Below, piece after piece: positions 30,551 through 38,528 of a stretch of 62,883 nucleotides of DNA. The DNA is taken from assembly GCF_026627445.1 (NCBI RefSeq), contig NZ_JAPNLJ010000042.1, positions 1 to 62,883 on the forward strand. The letters are read 5' to 3'. Origin of the DNA: Streptomyces sp. H27-H1. Lineage in GTDB: Bacteria > Actinomycetota > Actinomycetes > Streptomycetales > Streptomycetaceae. The stretch's first letter is position 1, and each line of letters starts with the position of its first letter. Position numbers and translations under genes: made by a program. A model generated the notes under the pieces. That model did no database searches. It saw nothing but the letters and a program-made list of their open reading frames with translations, and had not been told where the DNA came from.

Positions 30551-33097
30551 TCAGCGGACCGTGTGCTGCCTGAGGGCGACGGCGATCTGTCCGGCGCGGT
30601 CCGTGGCGATGGATCCGCCTTCGGTCCGGACCGCGCGGGCGATGTTGTTTCGGTTGAGCGCCTCGTTCGCGGTCCGGAGCCGGTCCAGTGCGGTCCGCTC
30701 CAGGTCCGTGAGCGTGATGACCGTGCGGTCCGGACCGCCCTCGTTCTGGTCCGGACCGGCCACGTCCTCCAGGGCTTTTTCGTTGGCCGGTCCGGACGGG
30801 TTCGGCTCCTGCGGTCCGGGGGCCACGTCGGCGGTCCGGACCGTCACCCCGCGTGCGGCCGTCGCGGTCCGGGTGGCGGGCACGGCCCGTTGGTCGCGGT
30901 CCGGCCGGTCCGGACCGGGGCCGGTCGGCAGGTCAGCGCTCTGCGGTCCGGCCGGACCGGGCTCCAGGGCGAGCGCCGGTCCGCCGGTGCGGTCCATGGT
31001 TCCTGCGGTCCGGACCGGACCGTGGACCGCGTTGCGATCGTCCGGACCGGAACGGACCGCGTAGCCGCCGTGCTGGACCGGACGGACCGGGGCGGGACTT
31101 TCCAGCGGTCCGTGCCGGTCCGTGCGGGTCAGGGTGAGCACAGCGGGGATGGCGGCCGGTCCGTGATCGTCGGCCCGGACCCGGGGGATGACCACCCGGT
31201 GCAGGGTCAGTCCGGTCCGGACCGCCTTGCGGTCCGCGAGCTGCGTGCCCGCTGCGGTCCAGGCCCGGTCCAGCGTGCTCAACTTCGCGTCGGTGATCGC
31301 GAGGGACCAGGCGGTGAAACTGTGGACCGGGTAACGGACCCAGCGGACCGCCCCAATGGAAGGGCGGGCCTTGGCGACCCTGCCGTCCTCACGGAGCTTG
31401 CGGCGGTGGATCAGCGAGGCGTACAGCTCCCACAGCACCATCCCCACGATCGACATGGCGGCGAACGCCACCGCCTTCGGCGTGAAGTGCCAGTAAGTGA
31501 TCTGCTCCGTCCAGATCTCCGCCTTCGCGTCCCACACCCGGCTGCCGGGTGTGGGTACACCGGAGGCGTGCCAGAAGTTCATGACGGCGGCACCGAGAGC
31601 GAAGATCCACGTGCTGACGCGGTAGAGGGTTCCGGCGTCGCCGCCCTGGCGGGACTGGTGGTACATCCAGGCGACGAACGCGGTCGAAAGCTCCCACGCT
31701 GCGGCGAACAAAACCGTGAACGGGGCGACCCAGCCGAGGATGTCCTCGGCAAACCCGGCCTGCCCCGTCCACGCCACGGCCATCGGAGCGGTGATCGGAC
31801 CGATCACCATCAGGCGTTCCGCGTTGACCTTCACGAAGCGCTTGGCCCGCTCAGCCATGGTCGGCTTACCGGCACGGGACTTCGCCTTCCGTGTCTCCTT
31901 CAACTCCCGGCGCTCCTCACCGGCCTGGAGCTTGAGCCGCTTGCGCTCCAGGGACCGCTCAGTGCGGTCGGTGGCGCGCTTCATCCGGGCAGCAGCCTCA
32001 GCCACCATGCCGTCGGCCGCCTTCAGCGTGACGTCCGCATCGGCTTCCCGCAGCCGCGCCTGCGCCAGCGCCTGCCCGGCTTCCTTGAGCTCCGCCTCCC
32101 GCTTGGCACGGGCCGCGGCCAGGATCCGGTCGGCCTCCTCACGGGCAATGCGGGTCAGACGCTCCGCGTCCTCGGCCGCCGCCGCCCGCAGCCGGCCGAT
32201 GTCCTCCTTCGCCAGCGCCTGTACACGAGCCGCATCCGCACGCGATGCCTCCAGCTCGCGGGCGGCATCCTCACGCAGCTCAGCGGCCACCTTCTCCGCC
32301 CCGGCCCGCACCTGCACGGCCTGACCGTCCGCGCTCGCGCGCACCTGGTCCGCCTCACCCCGCGCCCGCTCCAGAAGGTGCCCGGCGTCAGTGGTGGCGC
32401 GGGTGCGAGTCTCCGCCGCCGTGCGCTCCGCACCGGCCAGCAGCTCGGTGCGCACGGCTTCCGCGTCGGCGAGGACCTTCGCGGCCTCGGTGCGGACCTG
32501 CTCCGCCAGGGCGGCCGCCGTGGCGGTGACCTCCTGCGCCTGGCGGCGCGCGTCGGCGAGCAGCTGCTCGACAGCCGCGGTGGCGTCGGCGAGGACCTGG
32601 TCGGCCTCACCGGCCGCCGTCGCCGTGACGGTGTCGGCCTCGCGGCGGGCATCGGCGAGCAGCTGCTCCGCCGCCGCTTCGGCGGAGCAGCGGACCTGGT
32701 CGGCGTCGGCGGCCGCCGTGGTGGCGGCCTCCGTGCGAATCCGGTCGGCGTCCGTCACGGCGACGGCCAGGAGGCGGGACTGCTCCGCCGTGGCGGCCTC
32801 GGTAATGGAGGCCGCCACGGTGCGGGCGCCGTCCAGCAGCTCGGTGGCGCGCACCTCGCCGTCGGCGAGGATCCGAGTGACGTCGTCGGCGGCCAGGTCC
32901 CGGAGGTCGGCGGCGCGGTCGGCGGCGTCGGCCACGACCGGGTCGGCCTCCAGGTGCACCAGCGGCACGGTGCTCTCGGGGGCGGCGGCCTGGGCGGGCA
33001 TGGAGGCCGGCGTCGCCGGTGCCTTGGCGCGCCCGTTGCGGGGCTTCGTGTTCGCCGCGGGCTGGCGCCTGCGACGCGAGGCGGACTTGGTGGCCAC
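30551..33097 (-). CDS. Long coiled-coil DUF2637 membrane protein
   Basis: An 848-residue protein. A basic N-terminus leads to about 330 residues of Ala/Glu/Arg coiled coil (EQLLADARR-type repeats). A DUF2637 core follows (about 410-560) with four hydrophobic segments: MVIGPITAPMAVAWTG, WVAPFTVLFAAAWELSTAFV, WIFALGAAVMNFWHASG and AVAFAAMSIVGMVLWELYASL. DUF2637 proteins accompany transfer and spread genes of Streptomyces plasmids. The last 250 residues are low-complexity (VRT, GPD, RTG) and their DNA is packed with GGTCCG/CGGACC. The C-terminal end looks like a small winged-helix (LTDLERTALDRLRTANEALN). GTG start behind GAAAGGAC; first gene of the transfer operon. Confidence 0.75.
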   Translation of the reverse strand: MATKSASRRRRQPAANTKPRNGRAKAPATPASMPAQAAAPESTVPLVHLEADPVVADAADRAADLRDLAADDVTRILADGEVRATELLDGARTVAASITEAATAEQSRLLAVAVTDADRIRTEAATTAAADADQVRCSAEAAAEQLLADARREADTVTATAAGEADQVLADATAAVEQLLADARRQAQEVTATAAALAEQVRTEAAKVLADAEAVRTELLAGAERTAAETRTRATTDAGHLLERARGEADQVRASADGQAVQVRAGAEKVAAELREDAARELEASRADAARVQALAKEDIGRLRAAAAEDAERLTRIAREEADRILAAARAKREAELKEAGQALAQARLREADADVTLKAADGMVAEAAARMKRATDRTERSLERKRLKLQAGEERRELKETRKAKSRAGKPTMAERAKRFVKVNAERLMVIGPITAPMAVAWTGQAGFAEDILGWVAPFTVLFAAAWELSTAFVAWMYHQSRQGGDAGTLYRVSTWIFALGAAVMNFWHASGVPTPGSRVWDAKAEIWTEQITYWHFTPKAVAFAAMSIVGMVLWELYASLIHRRKLREDGRVAKARPSIGAVRWVRYPVHSFTAWSLAITDAKLSTLDRAWTAAGTQLADRKAVRTGLTLHRVVIPRVRADDHGPAAIPAVLTLTRTDRHGPLESPAPVRPVQHGGYAVRSGPDDRNAVHGPVRTAGTMDRTGGPALALEPGPAGPQSADLPTGPGPDRPDRDQRAVPATRTATAARGVTVRTADVAPGPQEPNPSGPANEKALEDVAGPDQNEGGPDRTVITLTDLERTALDRLRTANEALNRNNIARAVRTEGGSIATDRAGQIAVALRQHTVR
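30555..31265. repeat. GGTCCG/CGGACC hexamer-dense segment
   Basis: About 21 GGTCCG and 14 CGGACC hexamers in roughly 700 bases, several merged into GGTCCGGACC. In DNA of this GC content fewer than one of each would be expected. It lies wholly within the 3' coding part of the DUF2637 gene. Confidence 0.8.
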
Positions 33098-33198
33098 GGG
33101 GTGTCCTTTCTTCCGGGCGCCTCCATACAGAAGGGCACCGTGGATCTACGGCGGTGGGTAGGGCCGTTGTGTCGGTGCGGGCGGATCAGAGGCAGCCG

Positions 33199-33459
33199 TC
33201 AGACCGCGGCGACCGCGAGGGGCCGGTGCGGGGCGATGATCCGGCCGTCGGGGAGCAGCTCCCCGGTGTCCTCGAACACCAGGACGGAGTTACACAAAAG
33301 GTTCCAGCCCTGCTCCGGGTGGCTCGCAATGGTGCGGGCGGCCTCCCGGTCGGGGCTGTCGGCCGACGGGCACTTCGGCGTGTGGGTACACAACGCCGCC
33401 GGCAGCCGGGCGGTGCCGGTCGCGGTCGTCGCGGTGTCGGGCTGGGTGCTGCTACGCAT
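33199..33459 (-). CDS. DUF5999-family protein
   Basis: An 86-residue protein of the DUF5999 type found across Streptomyces: CTHTPKCPSADSPDREAART then SHPEQGWNLLCNSVLVFEDT and GELLPDGRIIAPHRP. Three Cys and one His may bind a metal. AGGAG precedes the ATG. Function unknown. The usual genomic neighbours are WhiB-like and other small regulators, as here. Confidence 0.85.
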   Translation of the reverse strand: MRSSTQPDTATTATGTARLPAALCTHTPKCPSADSPDREAARTIASHPEQGWNLLCNSVLVFEDTGELLPDGRIIAPHRPLAVAAV

Positions 33460-33604
33460 GGGCGCTCCTGCGGGGATGCGGGCCCGAGACTCTCCCGGGC
33501 TGGAGGCGTGCGAAACGTCGGCCGCCCGTCGTGCGGGCGGCCGACCTGGTGGAACAGCGTGGTGCGGGACAGGAGTTGGGTTTCCGTCCTGTGGTGCGGG
33601 CCGC

Positions 33605-33691
33605 TCAGCCGTGAGCGCGGCGGCCGAAGTCGTGGTTCTCGTTGGTCCGGCGGAGCTCGTCCTCCAGGCGCTTCTGGTCGGCGTCCGTCAT
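33605..33691 (-). CDS. 28-residue peptide coupled to WhiB gene
   Basis: ATG at 33691 overlaps the WhiB stop (ATGA). It encodes MTDADQKRLEDELRRTNEN and a basic end, a charged helix. Too short to classify; the ATGA overlap and helix-forming composition are the only support. Confidence 0.35.
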   Translation of the reverse strand: MTDADQKRLEDELRRTNENHDFGRRAHG

Positions 33692-33954
33692 CCCGTCGCC
33701 GCCTTCGCCCTCTGGGCCCGATTGCGGGCGGCGCGGCGCTTCATCGCGCGCCGCTCGTTCTCGGACAAGCCGCCCCAGACGCCCTCCTCCTGTCCGGACT
33801 CCAGCGCCCACTGCAGGCAGTGCTCCATGACGGGGCAGCGGCGGCAGACGGCCTTGGCGTCCTCGATCTGCAGGAGCGCCGGGCCGGTGTTGCCGATGGG
33901 GAAGAACAACTCAGGGTCCTCTTCGCGGCAGACCGCGTTGTGTCGCCAGTCCAT
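33688..33954 (-). CDS. WhiB-family iron-sulfur transcription factor
   Basis: An 88-residue Wbl protein. Four cysteines are kept in the order C-x(n)-CxxC-x5-C (NAVCREED, AVCRRCPVMEHC) for a [4Fe-4S] cluster. The GVWGG turn (residues about 64-68) and the basic tail ENERRAMKRRAARNRAQ for DNA binding follow. Wbl proteins act with the primary sigma factor in development, redox response and phage/plasmid regulation. The ATG at 33954 is spaced correctly from AGGGGAA. Plasmid-borne, it may regulate the transfer operon that starts just downstream. Confidence 0.92.
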   Translation of the reverse strand: MDWRHNAVCREEDPELFFPIGNTGPALLQIEDAKAVCRRCPVMEHCLQWALESGQEEGVWGGLSENERRAMKRRAARNRAQRAKAATG

Positions 33955-34129
33955 GCCGTTCACTTCCCCTGCCGGACGCGGCGCAGAGCCTCGTCAATGA
34001 TCGGATCGGAGTCGCTGTCGTTCCGTGCGATGCTGGGCCGCATCAGGTCCTCCACGTAGGTCCTGGACAGCCCCGGAGGGTCTCAAATCACCGGGGCTGT
34101 CGTGCTGTTCAGGCTGTCCGTACGAGCAG

Positions 34130-34176
34130 CCACGGCCCCGGCCGCCCCCTTTGATGTGGGGCGGCCGGGGCCGTGG
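34130..34176 (-). terminator. Very strong hairpin terminator
   Basis: Perfect 19-bp stem CCACGGCCCCGGCCGCCCC with its complement, 9-nt loop, directly after the gene ending at 34194. Confidence 0.85.
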
Positions 34177-34193
34177 TCGTTCGTCGGAGTGGT

Positions 34194-34760
34194 TCAGCGC
34201 GCCGGGTGCTTGGGGTGCAGCGGTTCCAGCGGGACCTCGGGGCCCTCTGCGGGAACGTCACCGGCGGGCACCGCCCGGCGGTTCTTGTCGGCGGCTGCCA
34301 CGCGGGGCAGCACCGCGTCCCAGTCGGCCACACGAGCAGCCGGCGTGCGCTCGGCACGAGCCCGCAGGGTTCGGTCGGTCTGCGGACTGAATGCCTTGGG
34401 CAGCACCGTGGTGGCCGTCCGGCTGGAGGCTTCCTTGATGGCGTCGGTCAGCGCCTGGCGCCACTCCGGGATCGTCATGTCCCACTCGATGCGGCGGTTG
34501 CTGCTCCGGCAGTGGAGTGCGGCGTCGACGTCGGCCTGGCCGGTGTGGTGCGGGACCAGCTTCTGAACCTTGCTGTACATGCCGGTGATGAGCACCCAGG
34601 TCTTGCAGTCCGTGCAGAGCAGGACGGCCTCGAGCGGGTTGCGGAGGTCGATGTTCGAGGGCGGGAGCTTCGAGAGCTTGAGAGCGGGGAGGGTGTTGGC
34701 CCGCTTCCGGCGGGTCCGGTGGCGTTCCTTGGCGGTGGGCATCGCGGCGGTGATGGCCAT
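34194..34760 (-). CDS. Hypothetical protein
   Basis: A 188-residue basic protein with GAGGAG before its ATG. It begins with a basic segment (KERHRTRRKRANTLP), then LKLSKLPPSNIDLRNPLEAV, CTDC near 58 and an isolated Cys-Arg (LHCRSSNRR) near 88. The remainder is helical and charged. Not recognised. Divergent from the ABM/XRE operon; the 370-base gap between them is a shared regulatory region. Confidence 0.65.
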   Translation of the reverse strand: MAITAAMPTAKERHRTRRKRANTLPALKLSKLPPSNIDLRNPLEAVLLCTDCKTWVLITGMYSKVQKLVPHHTGQADVDAALHCRSSNRRIEWDMTIPEWRQALTDAIKEASSRTATTVLPKAFSPQTDRTLRARAERTPAARVADWDAVLPRVAAADKNRRAVPAGDVPAEGPEVPLEPLHPKHPAR

Positions 34761-35028
34761 GGGGGATCTCCTCATGTGCGAAGGGGTTGGGGATGCGTCG
34801 CGGTGCTCTCTCCGCCCGCCAGGCGCACGGGAAGGTCCCGGCGTCCTGACGGACGGACAGCGCATAGCGCTGCGACGTGCAGTAGAGAGTCGAGAACCCG
34901 GGGATTTGCTCTTGCCATCAACCCGGCCCCCTCTTGCGAGGCGGACAACTTCCTACGTCTTGCGGTGGTACTGCGCTTGCTGGTCGCCCGCTCCTTGCGG
35001 TGCGGGGCCAACACACTGAACGGTAGTA

Positions 35029-35070
35029 GCACTTCTAGTGCGAGTCAACAGTCTAAGTGCTATCTAGCAC
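35029..35070. promoter_or_regulatory. Paired operator-like palindromes before ABM/XRE operon
   Basis: GCACT-TCT-AGTGC at 35029-35041 and GTGCTA-TC-TAGCAC at 35057-35070 share the GCAC(T)/AGTGC half-site, 28 bases apart, in unusually AT-rich DNA. Probably promoter plus autoregulatory operator for the XRE regulator. The rest of 34761-35130 shows no further structure. Confidence 0.5.
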
Positions 35071-35130
35071 CAGGGCTCTGGATGTGAGAATGTGTCCATG
35101 ACTACGCGACATGAAGATGGAGGGGGCCCT

Positions 35131-35460
35131 GTGTCCACCGGATTTGCACTGACAGTGCGGTTCTCCTTGCGGGACACCGAGTCTGCTCAGCAGTTCGACG
35201 CCCTGGTGGCCAGGACCGCGGAGGGGATCCGCACGGAACCCGGCACCCTCGTCTACGTGGCGCACACGCCCGTAGATGAGCCGCTCGTGCGCGTCTTCTA
35301 CGAGCTCTACGCCGATCGTGCGGCCTTCCAGGCCCATGAGGAGCAGACCCATACGCGGCATTTCCTGAAGACGCGTGAGCAGTTCCTCACCGGCACAGAC
35401 GTGGTGTTCCTGAACGAGTTGGAGCAGCTCAGCAAGCGCCCTGGAACGGAGGGGCCATGA
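35131..35460 (+). CDS. Antibiotic biosynthesis monooxygenase (ABM)-domain protein
   Basis: A 109-residue ferredoxin-like protein. ALTVRFSLRDTESAQQFDAL opens the fold, IRTEPGTLVYVAHTPVDEPL and VFYELYADRAAFQAHEEQTH are the characteristic ABM strands and helix, and HTRHF is the usual His pair. Members act as small monooxygenases or heme-degrading enzymes; some are only structural. GTG 35131 is chosen for its GGAGGGGG ribosome-binding site; ATG 35098 is an alternative. Its stop overlaps the XRE gene by ATGA. Confidence 0.8.
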   Translation: MSTGFALTVRFSLRDTESAQQFDALVARTAEGIRTEPGTLVYVAHTPVDEPLVRVFYELYADRAAFQAHEEQTHTRHFLKTREQFLTGTDVVFLNELEQLSKRPGTEGP

Positions 35461-36710
35461 AGCCGACGGGCAAGGACGTCGATCCCCAGGATCGAGTCTT
35501 TGGCCAGCGCGTCCAGAAGCTCCGGAAGGAGCAAAGACGCACCCAGGCCGAGTTCGCGGCTGCCCTCGGAAAGACGAGTAGCTGGATGTCTCAAGTCGAG
35601 CGGGGCATCCAGCCCGTCCAGCGCATGGACCTGTTGCAGCAGATCGCCGATGAACTGGGCGTTTCTGTACAGCAGTTGCGCCCGAGCGTCGCTGAGGGGA
35701 GCGGCCCATCACAGCACCCCGCCCCGCTGTCGCTGTCCAACGACTTGGACGAGACGCGAAGGCTGATCTCCGGTCACCCGGCACTTCACACCCTGCTGGC
35801 CGGTGCCGGCCCCGAGGGCGCGAGATCCGTCGAGGCGCTGCGCAAAGACGTTGACGACCTCTGGGAGCTGACACACGCGGCACGAATGGCGCAGGTCAGC
35901 GCCCTGGCTGTCGAGCTGCTCCCTGAACTTGAACGAACCGCCCGGACAGCGACTGCCGAGATTCGATCGGCGCTGTTCCTGCTGCTCTCCAGGGCCTACC
36001 AGGCCCTTTCGGCGGCGTTCGTTCGGCAGGACGAGGCCGACGCTGCATGGGTTGCCGCAGATCGGGCGATCTTCGCCGCCGAACAGTCCGGTGATCCACT
36101 GCACGTCTGCGCCGGCGTCTTCCGGATGACGCAGGCGTTTGTGCGGTTGCGCAGCCTCGGTCAGGCCGAACACGCGGCTCAGACCGCCATCGACGCCTTG
36201 GAAGAGCAGGAGGGACGGTCGCCGGAGGCTCTGTCCGTCCTCGGTGCCCTCCATCTGGCACTTGCTCTCGTGCACGCGCGCGCCAGCGCTCGAACCGAGG
36301 CCAAGGAGGAGATCGCCAAGGCCCGCACTATCGCGGCACGGCTTGGTGAGAACCGGAACGACTTCAACCTGGAGTTCGGGCCGATCAACGTGGAGATCCA
36401 GGCCGTCAGCACTGCTGTTGACCTCGGTGACGCAGGCGAGGCCCTCGACATCGGTCTCGCCATCGACGCTGAGGGACTGTCGCCCGAACGACAAGGACGG
36501 CTCCTGATGGACCTGGGGCGAGCTCACGCGCAGAGGCGACACGGAGGTGAAGCCCTTGAGTGCCTGCTGCGTGCTGAGGCCGTTGCGCCGGAAACGATCC
36601 AGACGCACCAGGCTGCTCGGGCGGCCATCCGGGAGTTGGTACTGGTCGCCGGGGTGAACGCATCGCGTGGCCTGTTGGAGCTCGCCGAACGGGCTGATGC
36701 ACTTGATTAG
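35457..36710 (+). CDS. XRE regulator with TPR-like C-terminal domain
   Basis: A 417-residue protein. An XRE HTH is at residues 15-70 (FGQRVQKLRKEQRRTQAEFA, SSWMSQVERGIQPV). The C-terminal 300 residues are tandem helical pairs with Ala at TPR positions (LLSRAYQALSAAFVRQDEAD, GVFRMTQAFVRLRSLGQAEH). Such proteins are common Streptomyces regulators. Coupled by ATGA to the ABM gene, it probably controls that operon through the palindromes at 35029-35070. Confidence 0.85.
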   Translation: MKPTGKDVDPQDRVFGQRVQKLRKEQRRTQAEFAAALGKTSSWMSQVERGIQPVQRMDLLQQIADELGVSVQQLRPSVAEGSGPSQHPAPLSLSNDLDETRRLISGHPALHTLLAGAGPEGARSVEALRKDVDDLWELTHAARMAQVSALAVELLPELERTARTATAEIRSALFLLLSRAYQALSAAFVRQDEADAAWVAADRAIFAAEQSGDPLHVCAGVFRMTQAFVRLRSLGQAEHAAQTAIDALEEQEGRSPEALSVLGALHLALALVHARASARTEAKEEIAKARTIAARLGENRNDFNLEFGPINVEIQAVSTAVDLGDAGEALDIGLAIDAEGLSPERQGRLLMDLGRAHAQRRHGGEALECLLRAEAVAPETIQTHQAARAAIRELVLVAGVNASRGLLELAERADALD

Positions 36711-36917
36711 CCCGGCGCTGCGCCAACCTGTGCCCTGGCGATCGATAGCCACTGGTCTCTCCCTCCAACCACTTCTTCGTGTGGGGGCCATCACACCGGC
36801 GGTAGCGGCAGCGCAGAATCACAGCGGCTTGTCGAAGCTTGTGCACGGGCTCGTTCACACGTTTTCAACATCCGCCTACACACCGGATTTCGGTCTCCGG
36901 CCATAGGGTCCGGGACC

Positions 36918-37952
36918 ATGGCGACTACGGAGGCAAGCGGCGTGGGGAAGCATTTGGGCTGGAGGCCCGAGCGGCTGCGGGAGCAGCGTGAGGCTCACGG
37001 GCTAACGCTTGAGCAGGCAGGCGAGCGGCTACGGGCGCTCGCTGAGGAAGCCAAGCTCAAGGGGATCCCCGCGGCGAATCCGCAGACTCTGTGGCAGCAC
37101 GAGCAGGGTGAGGTCTACCCGGGACCGCACTACCGCCGGGCGTACTGCCTGCTGTACCGGGCCACCGATCCCGAGCTGGGGTTCCGCAATGCCCTGCCGG
37201 GTGAGGACACCCATTTCAAGCTGACTCCGATGGACGACCAGCGCAACGGCTCGCACGTCCTGGCCGTGGAGCGCGCCCTGTTGCAGATCGGGGCGGGCAG
37301 CGCAGAGTCGGACCCACTGGGGCTGCAGCAGCGGATTCTGGACGCCTGGAAGCGTCGTCACACCGGTGGCGACCCGCACCGCCCCTCGGTCGTGCTGGTC
37401 GGCGGGTTCGCCGGCAGCGGGAAGACGGAGTTCGCGCGCTTCCTCACCCAGCTCACCGGCTGGCCGCTGTTGGACAAGGACCCGCTGACCCGGCCGCTCG
37501 TTGAGCAGTTGCTGGTCGCGCTCGGAGGCGACGCGAACGACCGGCATACCGATCTGTATCGCGATCACGTGCGGCCGGTGGAGTACGACTGCCTGATGCA
37601 GGCTGCGTACGCCAACATCAACTGCGGGATCAGCACGGTACTGACGGCGCCGTTCATCGGAGAGATGACTTCCGAGGCGTGGATGACCCGGCTGGTCAAC
37701 AAGTGCAGCGCCCTGGGAGTGGACGTATCGCCGGTCTGGGTTCGGTGCGATGCGGAGTCCATGCGGGAGTACATCGGCTTCCGATCGGCCGCGCGCGATG
37801 CCTGGAAGCTCCAACGGTGGGATGAGTACATGGCGACCGTCGACCTTGAGCTGCGGCCGGTCGTGCCGCACCTGGTCGTCGACAACAGACTGGGCACAGC
37901 GATTTCGCTAGCTGACCAGGCTCGGCACGCTCTCCGGGCGGTGCACGGATGA
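36918..37952 (+). CDS. HTH-P-loop kinase fusion protein
   Basis: A 344-residue protein. The N-terminal 70 residues resemble an XRE/HTH domain (RLREQREAHGLTLEQAGERL, then NPQTLWQHEQGEVYPGPHYR). A P-loop kinase domain starts near 150: VVLVGGFAGSGKTEFARFL (Walker A GFAGSGKT), WPLLDKDPLTRPLVEQLL, and later basic residues, of the AAA/zeta-toxin-like small-molecule kinase class. DNA binding plus phosphotransfer suggests a sensor that couples nucleotide or cofactor state to gene control. ATGA overlap with the guanylate-kinase-like gene puts both in one pathway. Substrate unknown. Confidence 0.75.
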   Translation: MATTEASGVGKHLGWRPERLREQREAHGLTLEQAGERLRALAEEAKLKGIPAANPQTLWQHEQGEVYPGPHYRRAYCLLYRATDPELGFRNALPGEDTHFKLTPMDDQRNGSHVLAVERALLQIGAGSAESDPLGLQQRILDAWKRRHTGGDPHRPSVVLVGGFAGSGKTEFARFLTQLTGWPLLDKDPLTRPLVEQLLVALGGDANDRHTDLYRDHVRPVEYDCLMQAAYANINCGISTVLTAPFIGEMTSEAWMTRLVNKCSALGVDVSPVWVRCDAESMREYIGFRSAARDAWKLQRWDEYMATVDLELRPVVPHLVVDNRLGTAISLADQARHALRAVHG

Positions 37953-38521
37953 GCCGCAAGAAGCTGGGCGTCATCCTTTACGGCCCACCGGCGTCGGGCA
38001 AGGACACCGTCACCACCGCGCTCACCGAGCTGAGCCCGCGGTACGCGCAGTTCGCGCGGCTCAAGGTCGGGACGGGCAAGGCCGCCGGCTACCGGATGGG
38101 CTCGGAGGAGCAGCTGCACAAGTTGGAGGCCGCGGGTGACGTCGTCTACGCGAACGCGCGGTACGGCAACACGTACGTGATCGACCGACCCGGCGTCGAC
38201 GCGGCGTTCGCAGCCGGAGTGCCCGTGGTGCATCTCGGGCAGGTCGACGGCATCCGCGCGCTGGTCAACGGCTACCCGGCCGACTGGTCGGTGGTGCTGC
38301 TGTGGTGCCCGCGCGAGGTGACCGAGCAGCGGTCGGCGGGGCGCGGCGACAGCGACACCGCGGCGCGCCTGGCGGCATGGGACGCGACCCGCGAGGACCT
38401 GGACAAGCACCCGGGTACGACCTGGGACCTCACCGTCGACACCACGGCGGCGGGCCCGCAGGACGCGGCGCGGCTCATCGACCAGCTGCTGGCGCAGCGG
38501 GCGGGAGTGGCGACGGCATGA
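37949..38521 (+). CDS. Guanylate-kinase-like nucleotide kinase
   Basis: A 190-residue P-loop protein. LGVILYGPPASGKDTVTTAL is Walker A, FARLKVGTGKAAGYRMGSEE resembles the GMP-binding region of guanylate kinase, and LLWCPREVTEQRSAGRGDSD is the lid. Shorter and more divergent than housekeeping Gmk, so its acceptor may differ. Translated together with the HTH-kinase fusion (ATGA), it converges on the dehydrogenase gene with 7 bases between stops. Confidence 0.75.
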   Translation: MSRKKLGVILYGPPASGKDTVTTALTELSPRYAQFARLKVGTGKAAGYRMGSEEQLHKLEAAGDVVYANARYGNTYVIDRPGVDAAFAAGVPVVHLGQVDGIRALVNGYPADWSVVLLWCPREVTEQRSAGRGDSDTAARLAAWDATREDLDKHPGTTWDLTVDTTAAGPQDAARLIDQLLAQRAGVATA

Positions 38522-38528
38522 GCGCGGG

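Noticed and set aside
30386..34000. 1204-codon open frame on the + strand
   Set aside because: Covers the DUF2637, DUF5999 and WhiB genes in antisense; composition is nonsense and no ribosome-binding site is present.
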